A DNA stretch of 64,000 nt from Kineococcus rhizosphaerae. Its GTDB lineage: Bacteria; Actinomycetota; Actinomycetes; Actinomycetales; Kineococcaceae. Shown one piece after another: positions 44,370-52,491 of the stretch. Numbering within the stretch: the stretch's first letter is position 1; each line of letters opens with the position of its first letter. The stretch is taken from contig NZ_PVZF01000009.1 in assembly GCF_003002055.1 (NCBI RefSeq), forward strand, positions 186,001-250,000, read 5' to 3'. The notes below the pieces were generated by a model, which was not told the DNA's origin, did not search any database, and was given only the letters and a program-made list of their open reading frames with translations. The translations under genes and the position numbers were made by a program.

Positions 44370-44711
44370 TCAGCCCAGGTCGTCCACCGCGACGAAGTCG
44401 TACTCGTGGAACTCGGCGACCTCGGGCACCCAGCGGTCCGCGACGAACGCGCGGTGGGCCGGGTGCGCGTCGTAGGCGGCGTAGGCGTCCTGGTCGGCGA
44501 ACGTCATGGAGAACCGCCAGTCGCCGGAGCTCTCGGCGCTCACCTGCCGGTGCACGGCGAACCCGCCGACACCCTCGATCGCGGCCAGGACGCGGTGGGC
44601 GGTCCGCAGGAAGTCGCGTTCGGCGGCCGAGCCCGCCGGGTGGACCAGGCGGAAGACGACCGTGTGCTGGATCGGGTGCTGCATCGGGTGCTGGGTCTGG
44701 TGCTCGCTCAC
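44370..44711 (-). CDS. Dabb-family (stress-responsive A/B barrel) protein
   Basis: 113 residues. A His/Gln-rich head (HQTQHPMQHPIQH) precedes a dimeric alpha/beta barrel domain: TVVFRLVHPAGSAAERDFL, DWRFSMTFADQDAYAAYDAHPAH and VAEFHEYDFVAV. The fold is used by varied small enzymes and stress proteins. GTG 44711 includes a direct repeat (QHPMQHPIQH) that may be metal-binding or simply repetitive. It follows the MFS gene on the same strand, 52 bp downstream. Confidence 0.82.
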   Translation of the reverse strand: MSEHQTQHPMQHPIQHTVVFRLVHPAGSAAERDFLRTAHRVLAAIEGVGGFAVHRQVSAESSGDWRFSMTFADQDAYAAYDAHPAHRAFVADRWVPEVAEFHEYDFVAVDDLG

Positions 44712-44763
44712 GCACGGGGAACTGCGCGCGGGCGGCCCCGGTTCCCGCTGCAGCGCCGCGGCG

Positions 44764-45978
44764 TCAGGTCCTGGTCGTCCGCAGCAGCAGGGCGAACGAG
44801 ACCACCTGCAGGACGACGAGGAGGACCACGACCGCTGTCGTGGAGACCTCCAGGAGCACGCCCACCGCGGCGCCCCCGAGCAGGGCCGCCGCGCCCTGGA
44901 TCGCGGCGAAGACCCCGTAGGCGCTCCCGCGCCGGTTCCCCGGGACGAGGGAGGCGACGAGGGCCTTGACGGTGGAGTCCTGCACCCCGCCGGCCGCGCC
45001 CCACAGCAGGGCACCCGCGACGAGCGCGACGACGTCCGGGGACAGGGCCAGCACCGCCGCTCCCGTCCCCAGCAGGGGCAGCGCCAGCAGGACCCGCCCG
45101 TGCCAGCGGTCGAAGGCGAAACCCGTCGCGAGGGCGGCGACGGCGGCTGCGGCCATCGCCGCGGCGTACAGCAGCGGGGCCTGGGCGAGGCTCAGCGTCC
45201 CGTTCGCCGTGGCGTGGAACGACAGGACGCCGAACGTCAGCAACCCCGCCGTCGCGGCGGCCGCGGCCGCGGCGAAGACGAAGAACTCCCGGGGCAGGTC
45301 CAGGCCGAGCCGGTCGCGCCAGGTCGGGCGGACCGGTTGCGGCGCAGCCCTTCCCGGAACCTCGGACGCAGGTTCGAGTGCGGGTTCGGGTGCTCGGCGG
45401 CGCAGCAGCAGGAGCAGCAGGATCGAGGCGGCGCCGGGGACGGCGAGCACCGCGAACGCGGGCGCCGTGGTCCCGGCGGCGGCCACGACGGCGGCCACGA
45501 CGAGGGGCCCGGCGAAGGCGCCGACCTGGTCGAGCGCCTGCTGGACGGCGAAACCCCGGCCCAGTCCGGTGCCCGTGGCGGCGCGGGCCAGCAGCACGGA
45601 CTTGGCGGGGCTGCGGACGGCCTTGCCGGTGCGTTCGGCCAGGACCAGGACGACGGCGAGCGCGAGACCGGCGGACCCGAGCGCCGGGGCGAGGGCGAGG
45701 AGCGGGACGCAGACCGCGGTGAGGGCGTACCCGAGCAGGGTCAGCGACCAGTACCGGCCGGTGCGGTCGGCGAGGGGCCCGGACACCAGGCGCAGCAGCA
45801 GGGCCGCGGCCTCGCCGGCCCCCGAGACGACGGCGACGAGCAGGGCCGAGGCGCCCAGGGAACCGAGGAAGGGCCCGGTGATCGAGCGGGCGCCCTCGTA
45901 GACCATGTCGGCGCTCAGGCTGACGACGCCGAAGCCGACGACGAGTCGCCAGGGGGTCCAGACGGGACGGGCGGTCAC
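44764..45978 (-). CDS. MFS transporter
   Basis: 404 residues and 12 predicted membrane segments in two halves joined by a charged loop (about 205-235). VVSLSADMVYEGARSITGPFLG near the start and SGPLADRTGRYWS (motif A-like) are typical of a YfmO/drug-exporter-like MFS group. RSPAKSVLLARAA and STVKALVASLVPGNRRGSAYG mark the two repeats. The substrate is unknown. GTG 45978. It may be cotranscribed with the small HTH gene just upstream (98 bp). Confidence 0.85.
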   Translation of the reverse strand: MTARPVWTPWRLVVGFGVVSLSADMVYEGARSITGPFLGSLGASALLVAVVSGAGEAAALLLRLVSGPLADRTGRYWSLTLLGYALTAVCVPLLALAPALGSAGLALAVVLVLAERTGKAVRSPAKSVLLARAATGTGLGRGFAVQQALDQVGAFAGPLVVAAVVAAAGTTAPAFAVLAVPGAASILLLLLLRRRAPEPALEPASEVPGRAAPQPVRPTWRDRLGLDLPREFFVFAAAAAAATAGLLTFGVLSFHATANGTLSLAQAPLLYAAAMAAAAVAALATGFAFDRWHGRVLLALPLLGTGAAVLALSPDVVALVAGALLWGAAGGVQDSTVKALVASLVPGNRRGSAYGVFAAIQGAAALLGGAAVGVLLEVSTTAVVVLLVVLQVVSFALLLRTTRT

Positions 45979-46075
45979 TCGGGCTCCCGGTGGCGGGCGT
46001 GGCGGGCGGGGTCGTCACCGTCGTACCACGCACCCCGGCGGTGGACGCCCGGACCGGGCCGGCCCGCAGCGCCCG

Positions 46076-46294
46076 TCAGCGCTGGGACCGGTAGTGCTCC
46101 AGCACCTCCCGGGTGCTGGTGACGCCGTAGCGGGCCCGCAAAGCGGTCAGCCGCCGGGCCACCTCGGCCAGGGGGACCCCCAGTCCCTCGGCGGCCCCCG
46201 TCGCGCTGGTGCCGGCCCCGAGGAGGTCGAGCAGGTGCCGGTCGTCCCGGTCCAGTTCGACGTGGTCGGGTCCGGTCCTCTCGCACACGGTCAT
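46076..46294 (-). CDS. Small LuxR-type helix-turn-helix protein
   Basis: 72 residues. LDRDDRHLLDLLGAGTSATG, followed by AAEGLGVPLAEVARRLTALR and YGVTSTREVLEHY, follows the pattern of GerE/LuxR DNA-binding domains, without any receiver or sensor part. Stand-alone GerE-type domains can act as regulators. ATG 46294. It lies between the AmaP-like gene (36 bp upstream) and the MFS gene, so it may belong to either unit. Confidence 0.7.
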   Translation of the reverse strand: MTVCERTGPDHVELDRDDRHLLDLLGAGTSATGAAEGLGVPLAEVARRLTALRARYGVTSTREVLEHYRSQR

Positions 46295-46330
46295 CGGCCT
46301 CCTCCGCCGGGTCGTTCGGTCACGGGCGCG

Positions 46331-46900
46331 TCAGTGGACGCGCCGGGTCTTGTCGTTGCGGGCCACGGACAACCGGACCCGGCCCCGGACGTCGTCGCGG
46401 CCCAGGACCTGCCGCAGCTGGGCGCTGACCTCCTGCGAGGCCGCCGCGACGGTGCGCAGGTCGGCGGTGGGTTCGACGACGGCGCGGAACTCGACGAGCA
46501 GCTCCCCGCGGTCGGAGATCGTGCGGCCCGAGGCGCTGCGCACCCCGGGGGTCAGCGCGAACTCCTCCGCGGCAGCGTCGACGGGACCGGAGGCGGTGAG
46601 CCTGGACTGCCCGCCGGGCCCCGAACCGGGCAGCGACAGCGTGCCGACCGACCGACGGGGCACGTGGGCCAGGAGCCACCACAGGGCCAGGACGGCGAGC
46701 ACCACGGCGGCGACGGCCGCGGCCGCGGCGAACCAGGACTCCTTCGTGACGTCGGCGACCGCCAACCGCGCGGGGGCACCCGGCCACCACTGCCGCAGCC
46801 ACCCAGCGGCCCAGACGACGGCCGCCGCTCCCCCGGCGAGCAGGACGAGCCCCAGCAGGACCGCGACCACCCGGTCGAGTCCCAGCACGCGCCGGCTCAC
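46331..46900 (-). CDS. AmaP-like membrane protein of the Asp23/Gls24 locus
   Basis: 189 residues. Two membrane segments (about 11-33 and 57-80) anchor the protein; residues 85-185 form a soluble Asp23/alkaline-shock-like domain (FALTPGVRSASGRTISDRGE, LLVEFRAVVEPTADLRTV, VRGRVRLSVAR). This matches alkaline shock response membrane anchors, which hold Asp23 proteins at the membrane. ATG/GTG 46900 overlaps the stop of the upstream gene by GTGA. It is the last clear member of the minus-strand cluster. Confidence 0.78.
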   Translation of the reverse strand: MSRRVLGLDRVVAVLLGLVLLAGGAAAVVWAAGWLRQWWPGAPARLAVADVTKESWFAAAAAVAAVVLAVLALWWLLAHVPRRSVGTLSLPGSGPGGQSRLTASGPVDAAAEEFALTPGVRSASGRTISDRGELLVEFRAVVEPTADLRTVAAASQEVSAQLRQVLGRDDVRGRVRLSVARNDKTRRVH

Positions 46901-47499
46901 GACGCCACCTCCTTCGTCCCGTCCGTGGATCCGTGCGTGGTGCCCGGCCCCGCGGGCGAGGACGCCGAGGACGGGGCCTGGACGCGCACCCGCACCCGCG
47001 GCGCGGGGTCGAGGCCGTCGAGGGCCCGGCCCACGGCGTGCTCGACGGCGGAGCGCACGCTCGCGCTGGTCGCCTCGACCTGCACGTCGACGCTGCGGCG
47101 ACCGGCCCGCGTCGAGGCGGACAGCACACCGTCCTGCTGCCGCGCGGCGCCGGCGGCGAGCCGGGCGACGTCACGGGTCGACAGGGTCGTGTGCGGGGCC
47201 CCCTGGACCCGGACCGTCCGGCGCGAGCGCCGGGAGAACCCGGTCACGACGAACCAGAGCCCGAGCAGGACCGCGACGGCACCGCCGACCAGGACGGCGG
47301 TCGTGGGGGTGGCGCCGTCGGCGGCGCGCAGCAGGGGGGCCAGCCACGACGTGCCGGACACCGAACCCCGGGCGACGAGGGCCTCACGGCCGAACCCGAC
47401 CGCCAGCACCAGCAGGAGCACCGCGAGCAGCGGACCGACGACGCCGATGCGGCCGGCCCCGGTGGGCGCCTTCGCGGGAGGCAGGGGTGCGCCGCTCAC
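46897..47499 (-). CDS. DUF6286-like two-TM protein of the Asp23 locus
   Basis: 200 residues. Two membrane segments (about 17-38 and 65-87) flank a short outer loop. The cytoplasmic part (about 92-180) contains LSTRDVARLAAGAARQQDGV and SVRSAVEHAVGRALDGLDPAPRVRVRV, an Asp23-like alpha/beta pattern. The tail is Ser/Thr/Gly-rich. Overlaps on both sides place it firmly in the operon. It is probably another envelope-anchoring subunit. Confidence 0.75.
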   Translation of the reverse strand: MSGAPLPPAKAPTGAGRIGVVGPLLAVLLLVLAVGFGREALVARGSVSGTSWLAPLLRAADGATPTTAVLVGGAVAVLLGLWFVVTGFSRRSRRTVRVQGAPHTTLSTRDVARLAAGAARQQDGVLSASTRAGRRSVDVQVEATSASVRSAVEHAVGRALDGLDPAPRVRVRVQAPSSASSPAGPGTTHGSTDGTKEVAS

Positions 47500-47879
47500 T
47501 GCACCCTCCGCATGTCGGGGGCCTGGCGCACGTACTCGGCGACGGTGACGTCGCAGGCGTCGACGACGACGGCGGCGAGCCGGGACAGCTCCGCCACGAC
47601 GCTGGTGCGCACGCGGTCGGCGAGGGCGGGGGCCGGGGTGGGCCAGCGGGCCGCGACCTGGACGTCCAGGCGCACGCGGTTGCCGGCCCGGGTGCAGGCC
47701 GCCGTCGGGTAGGCGCGGTTCAGGACCGTGTCGACCGCCTGCCCCAGGCCCGCGCGGGGCCGGGAGGTGCGGACGCTGCCCTCGACCGCACCGGCTGCGG
47801 CGCGGGCGATCCGCGTCAGGGCGCGGTCGGCGACGACGAGCGTCCCCCGGTCCTCGGGGGCCGGGAGCGTCTCAGCCAC
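47496..47879 (-). CDS. Asp23-like soluble protein
   Basis: 127 residues. TLVVADRALTRIARAAAGAV then RLDVQVAARWPTPAPALADR and RTSVVAELSRLAAVVV show the helix-strand-helix order of Asp23/Gls24 proteins, in a degenerate form. GTG 47879 overlaps the end of the small membrane gene by 8 bp, and its own end overlaps the next gene. The function is unknown beyond the locus. Confidence 0.7.
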   Translation of the reverse strand: MAETLPAPEDRGTLVVADRALTRIARAAAGAVEGSVRTSRPRAGLGQAVDTVLNRAYPTAACTRAGNRVRLDVQVAARWPTPAPALADRVRTSVVAELSRLAAVVVDACDVTVAEYVRQAPDMRRVQ

Positions 47880-48051
47880 GGCTGCGTCCGGGCAGCAGGG
47901 AGAGCAGGTCGACGCGTCCTTCCAGGTGCGCGCCGACGAGGTAGCCGATGGCGGCGAACAGCAGCGCCAGCAGGAACCAGCCGAGACCTGCGACACCACC
48001 GATCAGGGCGAGCAGGAGACCGGCGAACAGGCCGGTCGTGGACGAGGACAC
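47872..48051 (-). CDS. Small two-TM DUF2273-like protein
   Basis: 59 residues: two hydrophobic helices, TTGLFAGLLLALIGGVAGLG and FLLALLFAAIGYLVGAHL, and a short basic tail. This matches the small membrane protein (DUF2273) that accompanies Asp23 genes in Gram-positive bacteria. GTG 48051 follows GAGAGAACCC. It is too short to be found by length alone; context makes it convincing. Confidence 0.75.
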   Translation of the reverse strand: MSSSTTGLFAGLLLALIGGVAGLGWFLLALLFAAIGYLVGAHLEGRVDLLSLLPGRSRG

Positions 48052-48094
48052 GGGTTCTCTCCGAGGTGGGTGGGTGGACGGGGGGTGGTGGTGC

Positions 48095-48448
48095 TCAGAG
48101 CGCCGGCTCGGCGGGGGCCACGTCCTCGACGTGGACCAGGACGTCCGCGGTGGTGCCGTGCAGCGCGAGTTCCTGCGCCACGCGGGCGTGCACGTCGCGC
48201 GCGGTGAGGCGCACCGGGACGCCGGGGACGACCACGACGTGGACCTCCAGGGGCGCGCGGCCGGCCAGGACGTCCTCGCTGACCCGGACCCCGCCGACGC
48301 GGCGTCCGGGCAGGTAGGTGCCGAGCTCACCGAGGACCCCGGCGTGCAACCGGACCACGCCGGGGACGGTGAGCACGGCGGCGGCCACGTCGTCGGCGAG
48401 CGATTCGACCGTGACCGGCTGCGCGGCACCGGTGTCGGAGGTGCTCAC
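48095..48448 (-). CDS. Asp23/Gls24-family protein (second copy)
   Basis: 117 residues. SLADDVAAAVLTVPGVVRLH, then PLEVHVVVVPGVPVRLTARD and VHARVAQELALHG, follow the Asp23 domain. GTG 48448 lies immediately after the stop of the first copy at 48450. It probably heteromerises with its neighbours. Confidence 0.78.
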   Translation of the reverse strand: MSTSDTGAAQPVTVESLADDVAAAVLTVPGVVRLHAGVLGELGTYLPGRRVGGVRVSEDVLAGRAPLEVHVVVVPGVPVRLTARDVHARVAQELALHGTTADVLVHVEDVAPAEPAL

Positions 48449-48449
48449 G

Positions 48450-48914
48450 TCACTGGACGCGGGTGGTGCGGACCTCGGGCTCGTCGTCGTCCTCCTCGGG
48501 CAGGTGGACGTCGGAGACCTCGAGGTTGACCTCGGTGACCTCGAGCCCGGTCATGCGCTCGACGGAGGCGATGACGTTGCGCCGCACGGCGGAGGCGAGG
48601 TCGCTGATGGCCACCCCGTACTCGGCGATGAGTTCGATGTCGACGGCGGCCTGGCGCTCGCCGACCTCGACGGAGACGCCCTGGGAGTGGTTGACGCGGC
48701 CGCCGGGGATGCGCTCGCGCAGGGCGCCGACGGCGCGGGCGGCACCGCCGCCGAGGGCGTGGACGCCGGAGACGTCCCGGGCGGCGATGCCGGCGATCTT
48801 GGAGACGACGGTGTCGGCGATGGTCGTCACGCCGTGCTCGCTGGACAGGCCCGAGGGGGCGACGGCGGCGGTCCCGAGGCCGGTGACGGGCTTGGTGGTG
48901 GTGGTCTCGCTCAC
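48450..48914 (-). CDS. Asp23/Gls24-family envelope stress protein
   Basis: 154 residues and the best-preserved member: GVTTIADTVVSKIAGIAARD, VSGVHALGGG, VSVEVGERQAAVDIELIAEY, AVRRNVIASVERMTGLEVTE, VNLEVSDVHLP. Acidic tail. Asp23 proteins of staphylococci respond to alkaline shock and cell-wall stress and bind a membrane anchor. GTG 48914 has AGGAGG 5 nt upstream, a strong site fitting the first gene of the operon. It is divergent from the ECF sigma gene, with a CRP-like site between. Confidence 0.9.
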   Translation of the reverse strand: MSETTTTKPVTGLGTAAVAPSGLSSEHGVTTIADTVVSKIAGIAARDVSGVHALGGGAARAVGALRERIPGGRVNHSQGVSVEVGERQAAVDIELIAEYGVAISDLASAVRRNVIASVERMTGLEVTEVNLEVSDVHLPEEDDDEPEVRTTRVQ

Positions 48915-49010
48915 TGTTCCTCCTGGTGTGGTCCGGTCGCCGGGCGACCGGAGCGGGTGCGTACGGAGGGTTGGAGTGCCGCAGCCGCGGATCGTCACGG
49001 AGCTTCGAGA

Positions 49011-49024
49011 GTGATCTGGGTCAC
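49011..49024. promoter_or_regulatory. CRP/GlxR-like site in divergent Asp23/sigma region
   Basis: GTGA-N6-TCAC at 49011-49024, identical to the core of cyclic-AMP receptor sites. It lies about 97 bp from the Asp23 start and 83 bp from the sigma start. Confidence 0.45.
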
Positions 49025-49106
49025 ACTCCGCCGTCGTTCCGGTCGCGCCGCCGCACGGCGCGTGCTGCGATCACCTGGCCCTGACCGACCGGACCTGGAG
49101 ACACCG

Positions 49107-49715
49107 TTGAGGCGACCCGCCCCCGACGAGGGCTCCGGACCGCACGCCGACCCGCACGCCGACCCGCGTTCCGACGAGGTCCTCGCCCGGCGGGCCGGCC
49201 TCGGCGACCGCGAGGCGTTCGCCGCGATCGTCGACCGGCACGGCCCGGCCCTGGCCCGCTACGCCGGTCGTCTCCTCGACGACGCCCACCAGGTCGAGGA
49301 CTGCCTGCAGGACACCTTCCTCGCCTCCTGGCGCGGGCTGCCCGCCTTCCGCGGCGACGCGAGCCTGCGGACGTGGCTGTTCACCCTGACCCGGCACGCG
49401 GCCTTCGCGCGGTTGCAGCGCTGGCCGCGGTCGGGGTCGCGCCCCCACGTCCCCGTCGAGGAGGTCGCCGACCGGCTGCGCGACTTGCGCGAGGACCCGG
49501 AGCGATCCAGCGTGGAGGGCGCGCTCCGGGAGGCCCTCGACGTGGCCCTGCGCCTGCTGCCGCCACGGCAACGCACCGCGTGGCTGTTGCGCGAGGTGGA
49601 GGGTCTGGGTTACCCAGAGATCGCGGTCGTGCTGGGATCGAGCAGCACGGCCGTCCGGGGACTGCTCGAACGGGCCCGCACGACACTGGCGAACACCTTG
49701 GAGGAGTGGCGGTGA
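49107..49715 (+). CDS. ECF-type RNA polymerase sigma factor, TTG start
   Basis: 202 residues. Region 2: AFAAIVDRHGPALARYAGRL, HQVEDCLQDTFLASWRGLPAF and ASLRTWLFTLTRHAA. Region 4: ALRLLPPRQRTAWLLREVEG, then YPEIAVVLGSSSTAVRGLLERAR. The head contains an HADP repeat. TTG 49107 is the start: GGAG lies 6 nt upstream and no ATG/GTG is suitably placed. Its TGA overlaps the GTG of an Asp23-like gene (GTGA), where an anti-sigma gene normally sits. It probably directs transcription of the divergent Asp23 operon or its own. Confidence 0.9.
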   Translation: MRRPAPDEGSGPHADPHADPRSDEVLARRAGLGDREAFAAIVDRHGPALARYAGRLLDDAHQVEDCLQDTFLASWRGLPAFRGDASLRTWLFTLTRHAAFARLQRWPRSGSRPHVPVEEVADRLRDLREDPERSSVEGALREALDVALRLLPPRQRTAWLLREVEGLGYPEIAVVLGSSSTAVRGLLERARTTLANTLEEWR

Positions 49716-50215
49716 GCACCCGAGCGGACTCGACGGACGAGGCGGTGGCCGGTGAGCGGCCCACGGGCCAGGGGGCGCGCGTCCTGGCCGAGGCGACCGC
49801 CGCCCTGCGCCGCTACACCCCCGCGGGGTGGCAGGACGTGCGGACCGATCTGCTGGCCCTGGCCCGCCGCGCCCACCGCCCCTCGGCGCCCGTCCGCGGG
49901 CGCCACGACCTGGGCGACTTCCTGCTGGCCACCGACGTCCTCGTCGGCGCCCTGCGCGCGGCCGTCGACCCGGTGCCCGACGTCACCGTCGCCGCCGTGC
50001 ACTGCGTCACCGGTGACGGCGAGCGCCTCACCGGGGTCACGGTCGAGGTCGCCGCCCTCTTCGGGACCCACCTGCCCACGGCGGCCGACACCGTGCACGA
50101 CACCGTCGACCGCGCCCTCGGCGACCTGCTGGGGGTCCTGCGGCCGCCGTCGGACGCCGTCGACGTCCACGTGCACGTCGCCGACGTGGTCACCGACCGG
50201 ACCGCCGTGGACTGA
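49712..50215 (+). CDS. Asp23-like protein coupled to the sigma factor
   Basis: 167 residues. RVLAEATAALRRYTPAGWQD, VRTDLLALARRAHRPS, DFLLATDVLVGALRAAVDPV, then LTGVTVEVAALFGTHLPTAA and DTVHDTVDRALGDLLG: the strand-helix pattern of Asp23/Gls24 with an extra N-terminal helix. It lacks the zinc-binding His-x3-Cys-x2-Cys of common anti-sigma factors. The four-base overlap with the sigma gene suggests stoichiometric synthesis, and it may act as the sigma's regulator. It is followed by the convergent ppk2 gene. Confidence 0.75.
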   Translation: MSTRADSTDEAVAGERPTGQGARVLAEATAALRRYTPAGWQDVRTDLLALARRAHRPSAPVRGRHDLGDFLLATDVLVGALRAAVDPVPDVTVAAVHCVTGDGERLTGVTVEVAALFGTHLPTAADTVHDTVDRALGDLLGVLRPPSDAVDVHVHVADVVTDRTAVD

Positions 50216-50245
50216 CCCCTCGGGAGCCGGGGCGCGCCGGAGGGC

Positions 50246-51079
50246 TCAGGACGGTCGCAGCTCCGAGGCGACGTCCGGCACGTACCGGTACGCCTCGCGC
50301 GGCGGCCGGACGTACTTGCCCGCCGCCGGCCGGCGCCCCAGGGTGAGCTTGCGGGGTTCGAGCTCGGAGTACGGGACCTGCCCCAGCACGTGCGACAGGC
50401 AGTTCAGCCGCGCGGCCCGCTTGTCGTCGGCCTCCACCACCCACCACGGGGCGAACGGCGTGTCGCAGCGGGCGAACATCTCGTCCTTGGCCCGGGAGAA
50501 GTCCACCCAGCGCCGCCGGGCCTCGATGTCCATCTCCGACAGCTTCCAGCGCCGCATGGGGTCGTCGAGCCGGGACCGCAGGCGTTTCTCCTGCTCGGTG
50601 TCGCTCACCGAGAACCAGTACTTCAGCAGGACGATCCCGTCGTCGACGAGCATCCGCTCGAACTCCGGCGCCTGCGTCAGGAACGTCTCCAGCTCCCCCG
50701 GCGTGCAGAAACCCATGACGCGCTCCACCCCGGCCCGGTTGTACCAGGACCGGTCGAACAGCACGATCTCCCCCGCCGTCGGCAGGTGCTGGACGTACCG
50801 CTGGAAGTACCACTGCCCCTTCTCGCGTTCACTGGGCGCCGGCAGCGCCACGACGCGCGCGGTCCGCGGGTTCAGGTACTCCGTGAGCCGTTTGATCGCC
50901 CCGCCCTTGCCCGCGGCGTCACGGCCCTCGAAGAGGATCGCGACGCGGGCGCCGGTCCGCACCACCCAGTCCTGCAGGACGACGAGTTCGCGCTGCAGTT
51001 CCAGCAGCCGCGCCTCGTAGGCCCCGCGCGGGACCTTTCCGGCGCCGCCGTCCTCCGGGTCGCGTCGCTTCTTCGCCAT
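50246..51079 (-). CDS. ppk2: Polyphosphate kinase 2
   Basis: 277 residues. Walker A FEGRDAAGKGGAIKRL, the lid FDRSWYNRAGVERVMGFCT and the catalytic LLKYWFSVSDTEQEKRL with RSRLDDPMRRWKLSEMD identify PPK2. It uses polyphosphate to phosphorylate GDP/ADP or the reverse. The family's short class I form fits the length. ATG 51079. It is divergent from the APC permease and convergent with the Asp23-like gene. Confidence 0.95.
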   Translation of the reverse strand: MAKKRRDPEDGGAGKVPRGAYEARLLELQRELVVLQDWVVRTGARVAILFEGRDAAGKGGAIKRLTEYLNPRTARVVALPAPSEREKGQWYFQRYVQHLPTAGEIVLFDRSWYNRAGVERVMGFCTPGELETFLTQAPEFERMLVDDGIVLLKYWFSVSDTEQEKRLRSRLDDPMRRWKLSEMDIEARRRWVDFSRAKDEMFARCDTPFAPWWVVEADDKRAARLNCLSHVLGQVPYSELEPRKLTLGRRPAAGKYVRPPREAYRYVPDVASELRPS

Positions 51080-51211
51080 CGTCCGTCCCCTCCCGTGCCC
51101 ACCGGCGCTCCGCCGTGATCACCGATCCTGTCCCCGCACCGGGCGGGGTGCCAGTCGCTCGCGGTGGACGCCCCCGCCGTGCGGGCCGGGACCCCGCGGG
51201 ATGATCGCGCG

Positions 51212-52480
51212 GTGACCGCCTCCGCGCCGCTCGCCCGCCGCCTCGGCCGCGCCGACGCCGTCGTCATCGGCCTCGGGTCCATGCTCGGCGCCGGCGTCTT
51301 CGCCGCCTTCACCCCCGCCGCGGCCGCCGCGGGTCCCGGTCTGCTGCTCGGCCTCGTCCTGGCCGCGGTCGTCGCCTGGTGCAACGCGACCGCCACCGCG
51401 CAGCTCGCCGCCGCCCACCCCAGTTCCGGCGGCGCCTACCTCTACGGCCGCGAGCGCCTGGGCGAGCGCTGGGGTTTCCTCGCCGGCTGGGGCTTCGTCG
51501 TGGGCAAGACCGCCAGCTGCGCCGCCATGGCCACGACCTTCGCCGCGCACGTCGTGCCCGGCCCCTGGCAGCGTCCCGCGGCGGCGCTGGCCGTGGTGGC
51601 GCTGGCCGTCGTGAACCACCGCGGGATCACCCGCACGGCGCGCCTGACCCGGGTCCTGCTGGCGGTGACCCTGAGCGCGCTGGCGGTCGTCGTCGTCGCC
51701 TCCCTGGTGGGGGCCTTCGCGGGGGACGGCGCCCCGCGGGCCGCGCTGGACCTCACCCCCCTGGACGTCCCGGGCGTCCTGCAGTCGGCCGGGCTGCTGT
51801 TCTTCGCCTTCGCCGGGTACGCGCGCGTGGCCACGCTGGGCGAGGAGGTCCGCGACCCGGCCCGCACGATCCCGTGGGCGGTGACGGTGGCCCTGGCCTG
51901 CGCCGTCGTCGTCTACGCCCTGGTCGGCGTCGCCGTCCTGGCGGCCCTGGGTGCGGACCGGCTGGCGACGCAGGACGCTCCCCTGGTCGCCGCGGCCGGG
52001 ACCGCCGGCTGGGGCTGGACGTCACCGCTGGTCCGCGCCGGTGCGGCGGCCGCCGCGCTCGGGGCCCTGCTGGGGCTCGTCGCCGGCGTCGGCCGGACGA
52101 GCCTGGCGGTGGCCCGCAACGGCGACCTGCCCCGGGCGCTGGCCGCGGTGCACCCCCGGTACGCCGTCCCGCACCGCGCGCAGGCGCTCGTCGCGGTCGT
52201 CGTGGGCGCCCTCGTCCTCAGCGTCGACCTGCGCTCGGCGATCGGGTTCTCCTCCTTCGGGGTGCTCGTCTACTACCTCGTCGCCAACGTGGCCGCGTGG
52301 ACGCAACCGCGCGAACAGCGCCGCTTCCCCCGCGCGCTGCAGGTGATCGGGGCGGCCGGGTGCGTCGCCCTGGTCGCCGCGCTGCCGGCCCGCTCGGTGG
52401 CGGCCGGGATCCTGGTGTTCGCGGTCGGGTTCGGCTACCGGTCGGTGCACGCCCGGTCCGCGCGCCGGCGCCGCGGCTGA
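51212..52480 (+). CDS. APC-family amino acid permease
   Basis: 422 residues and about 12 membrane segments. RRLGRADAVVIGLGSMLGAG is the first helix motif of the APC superfamily, with unwound substrate-binding GLGSMLGAGVF. ATAQLAAAHPSSGGAYLYGRE, WGFVVGKTASCAAM and GYARVATLGEEVRDPARTIPW are also typical. It imports amino acids or polyamines. GTG 51212 lies 6 nt behind a GATGAT -10-like hexamer, without a ribosome site. It is convergent with the DUF2156 gene, 11 bp away. Confidence 0.9.
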   Translation: MTASAPLARRLGRADAVVIGLGSMLGAGVFAAFTPAAAAAGPGLLLGLVLAAVVAWCNATATAQLAAAHPSSGGAYLYGRERLGERWGFLAGWGFVVGKTASCAAMATTFAAHVVPGPWQRPAAALAVVALAVVNHRGITRTARLTRVLLAVTLSALAVVVVASLVGAFAGDGAPRAALDLTPLDVPGVLQSAGLLFFAFAGYARVATLGEEVRDPARTIPWAVTVALACAVVVYALVGVAVLAALGADRLATQDAPLVAAAGTAGWGWTSPLVRAGAAAAALGALLGLVAGVGRTSLAVARNGDLPRALAAVHPRYAVPHRAQALVAVVVGALVLSVDLRSAIGFSSFGVLVYYLVANVAAWTQPREQRRFPRALQVIGAAGCVALVAALPARSVAAGILVFAVGFGYRSVHARSARRRRG

Positions 52481-52491
52481 GGGCGGGTGGG

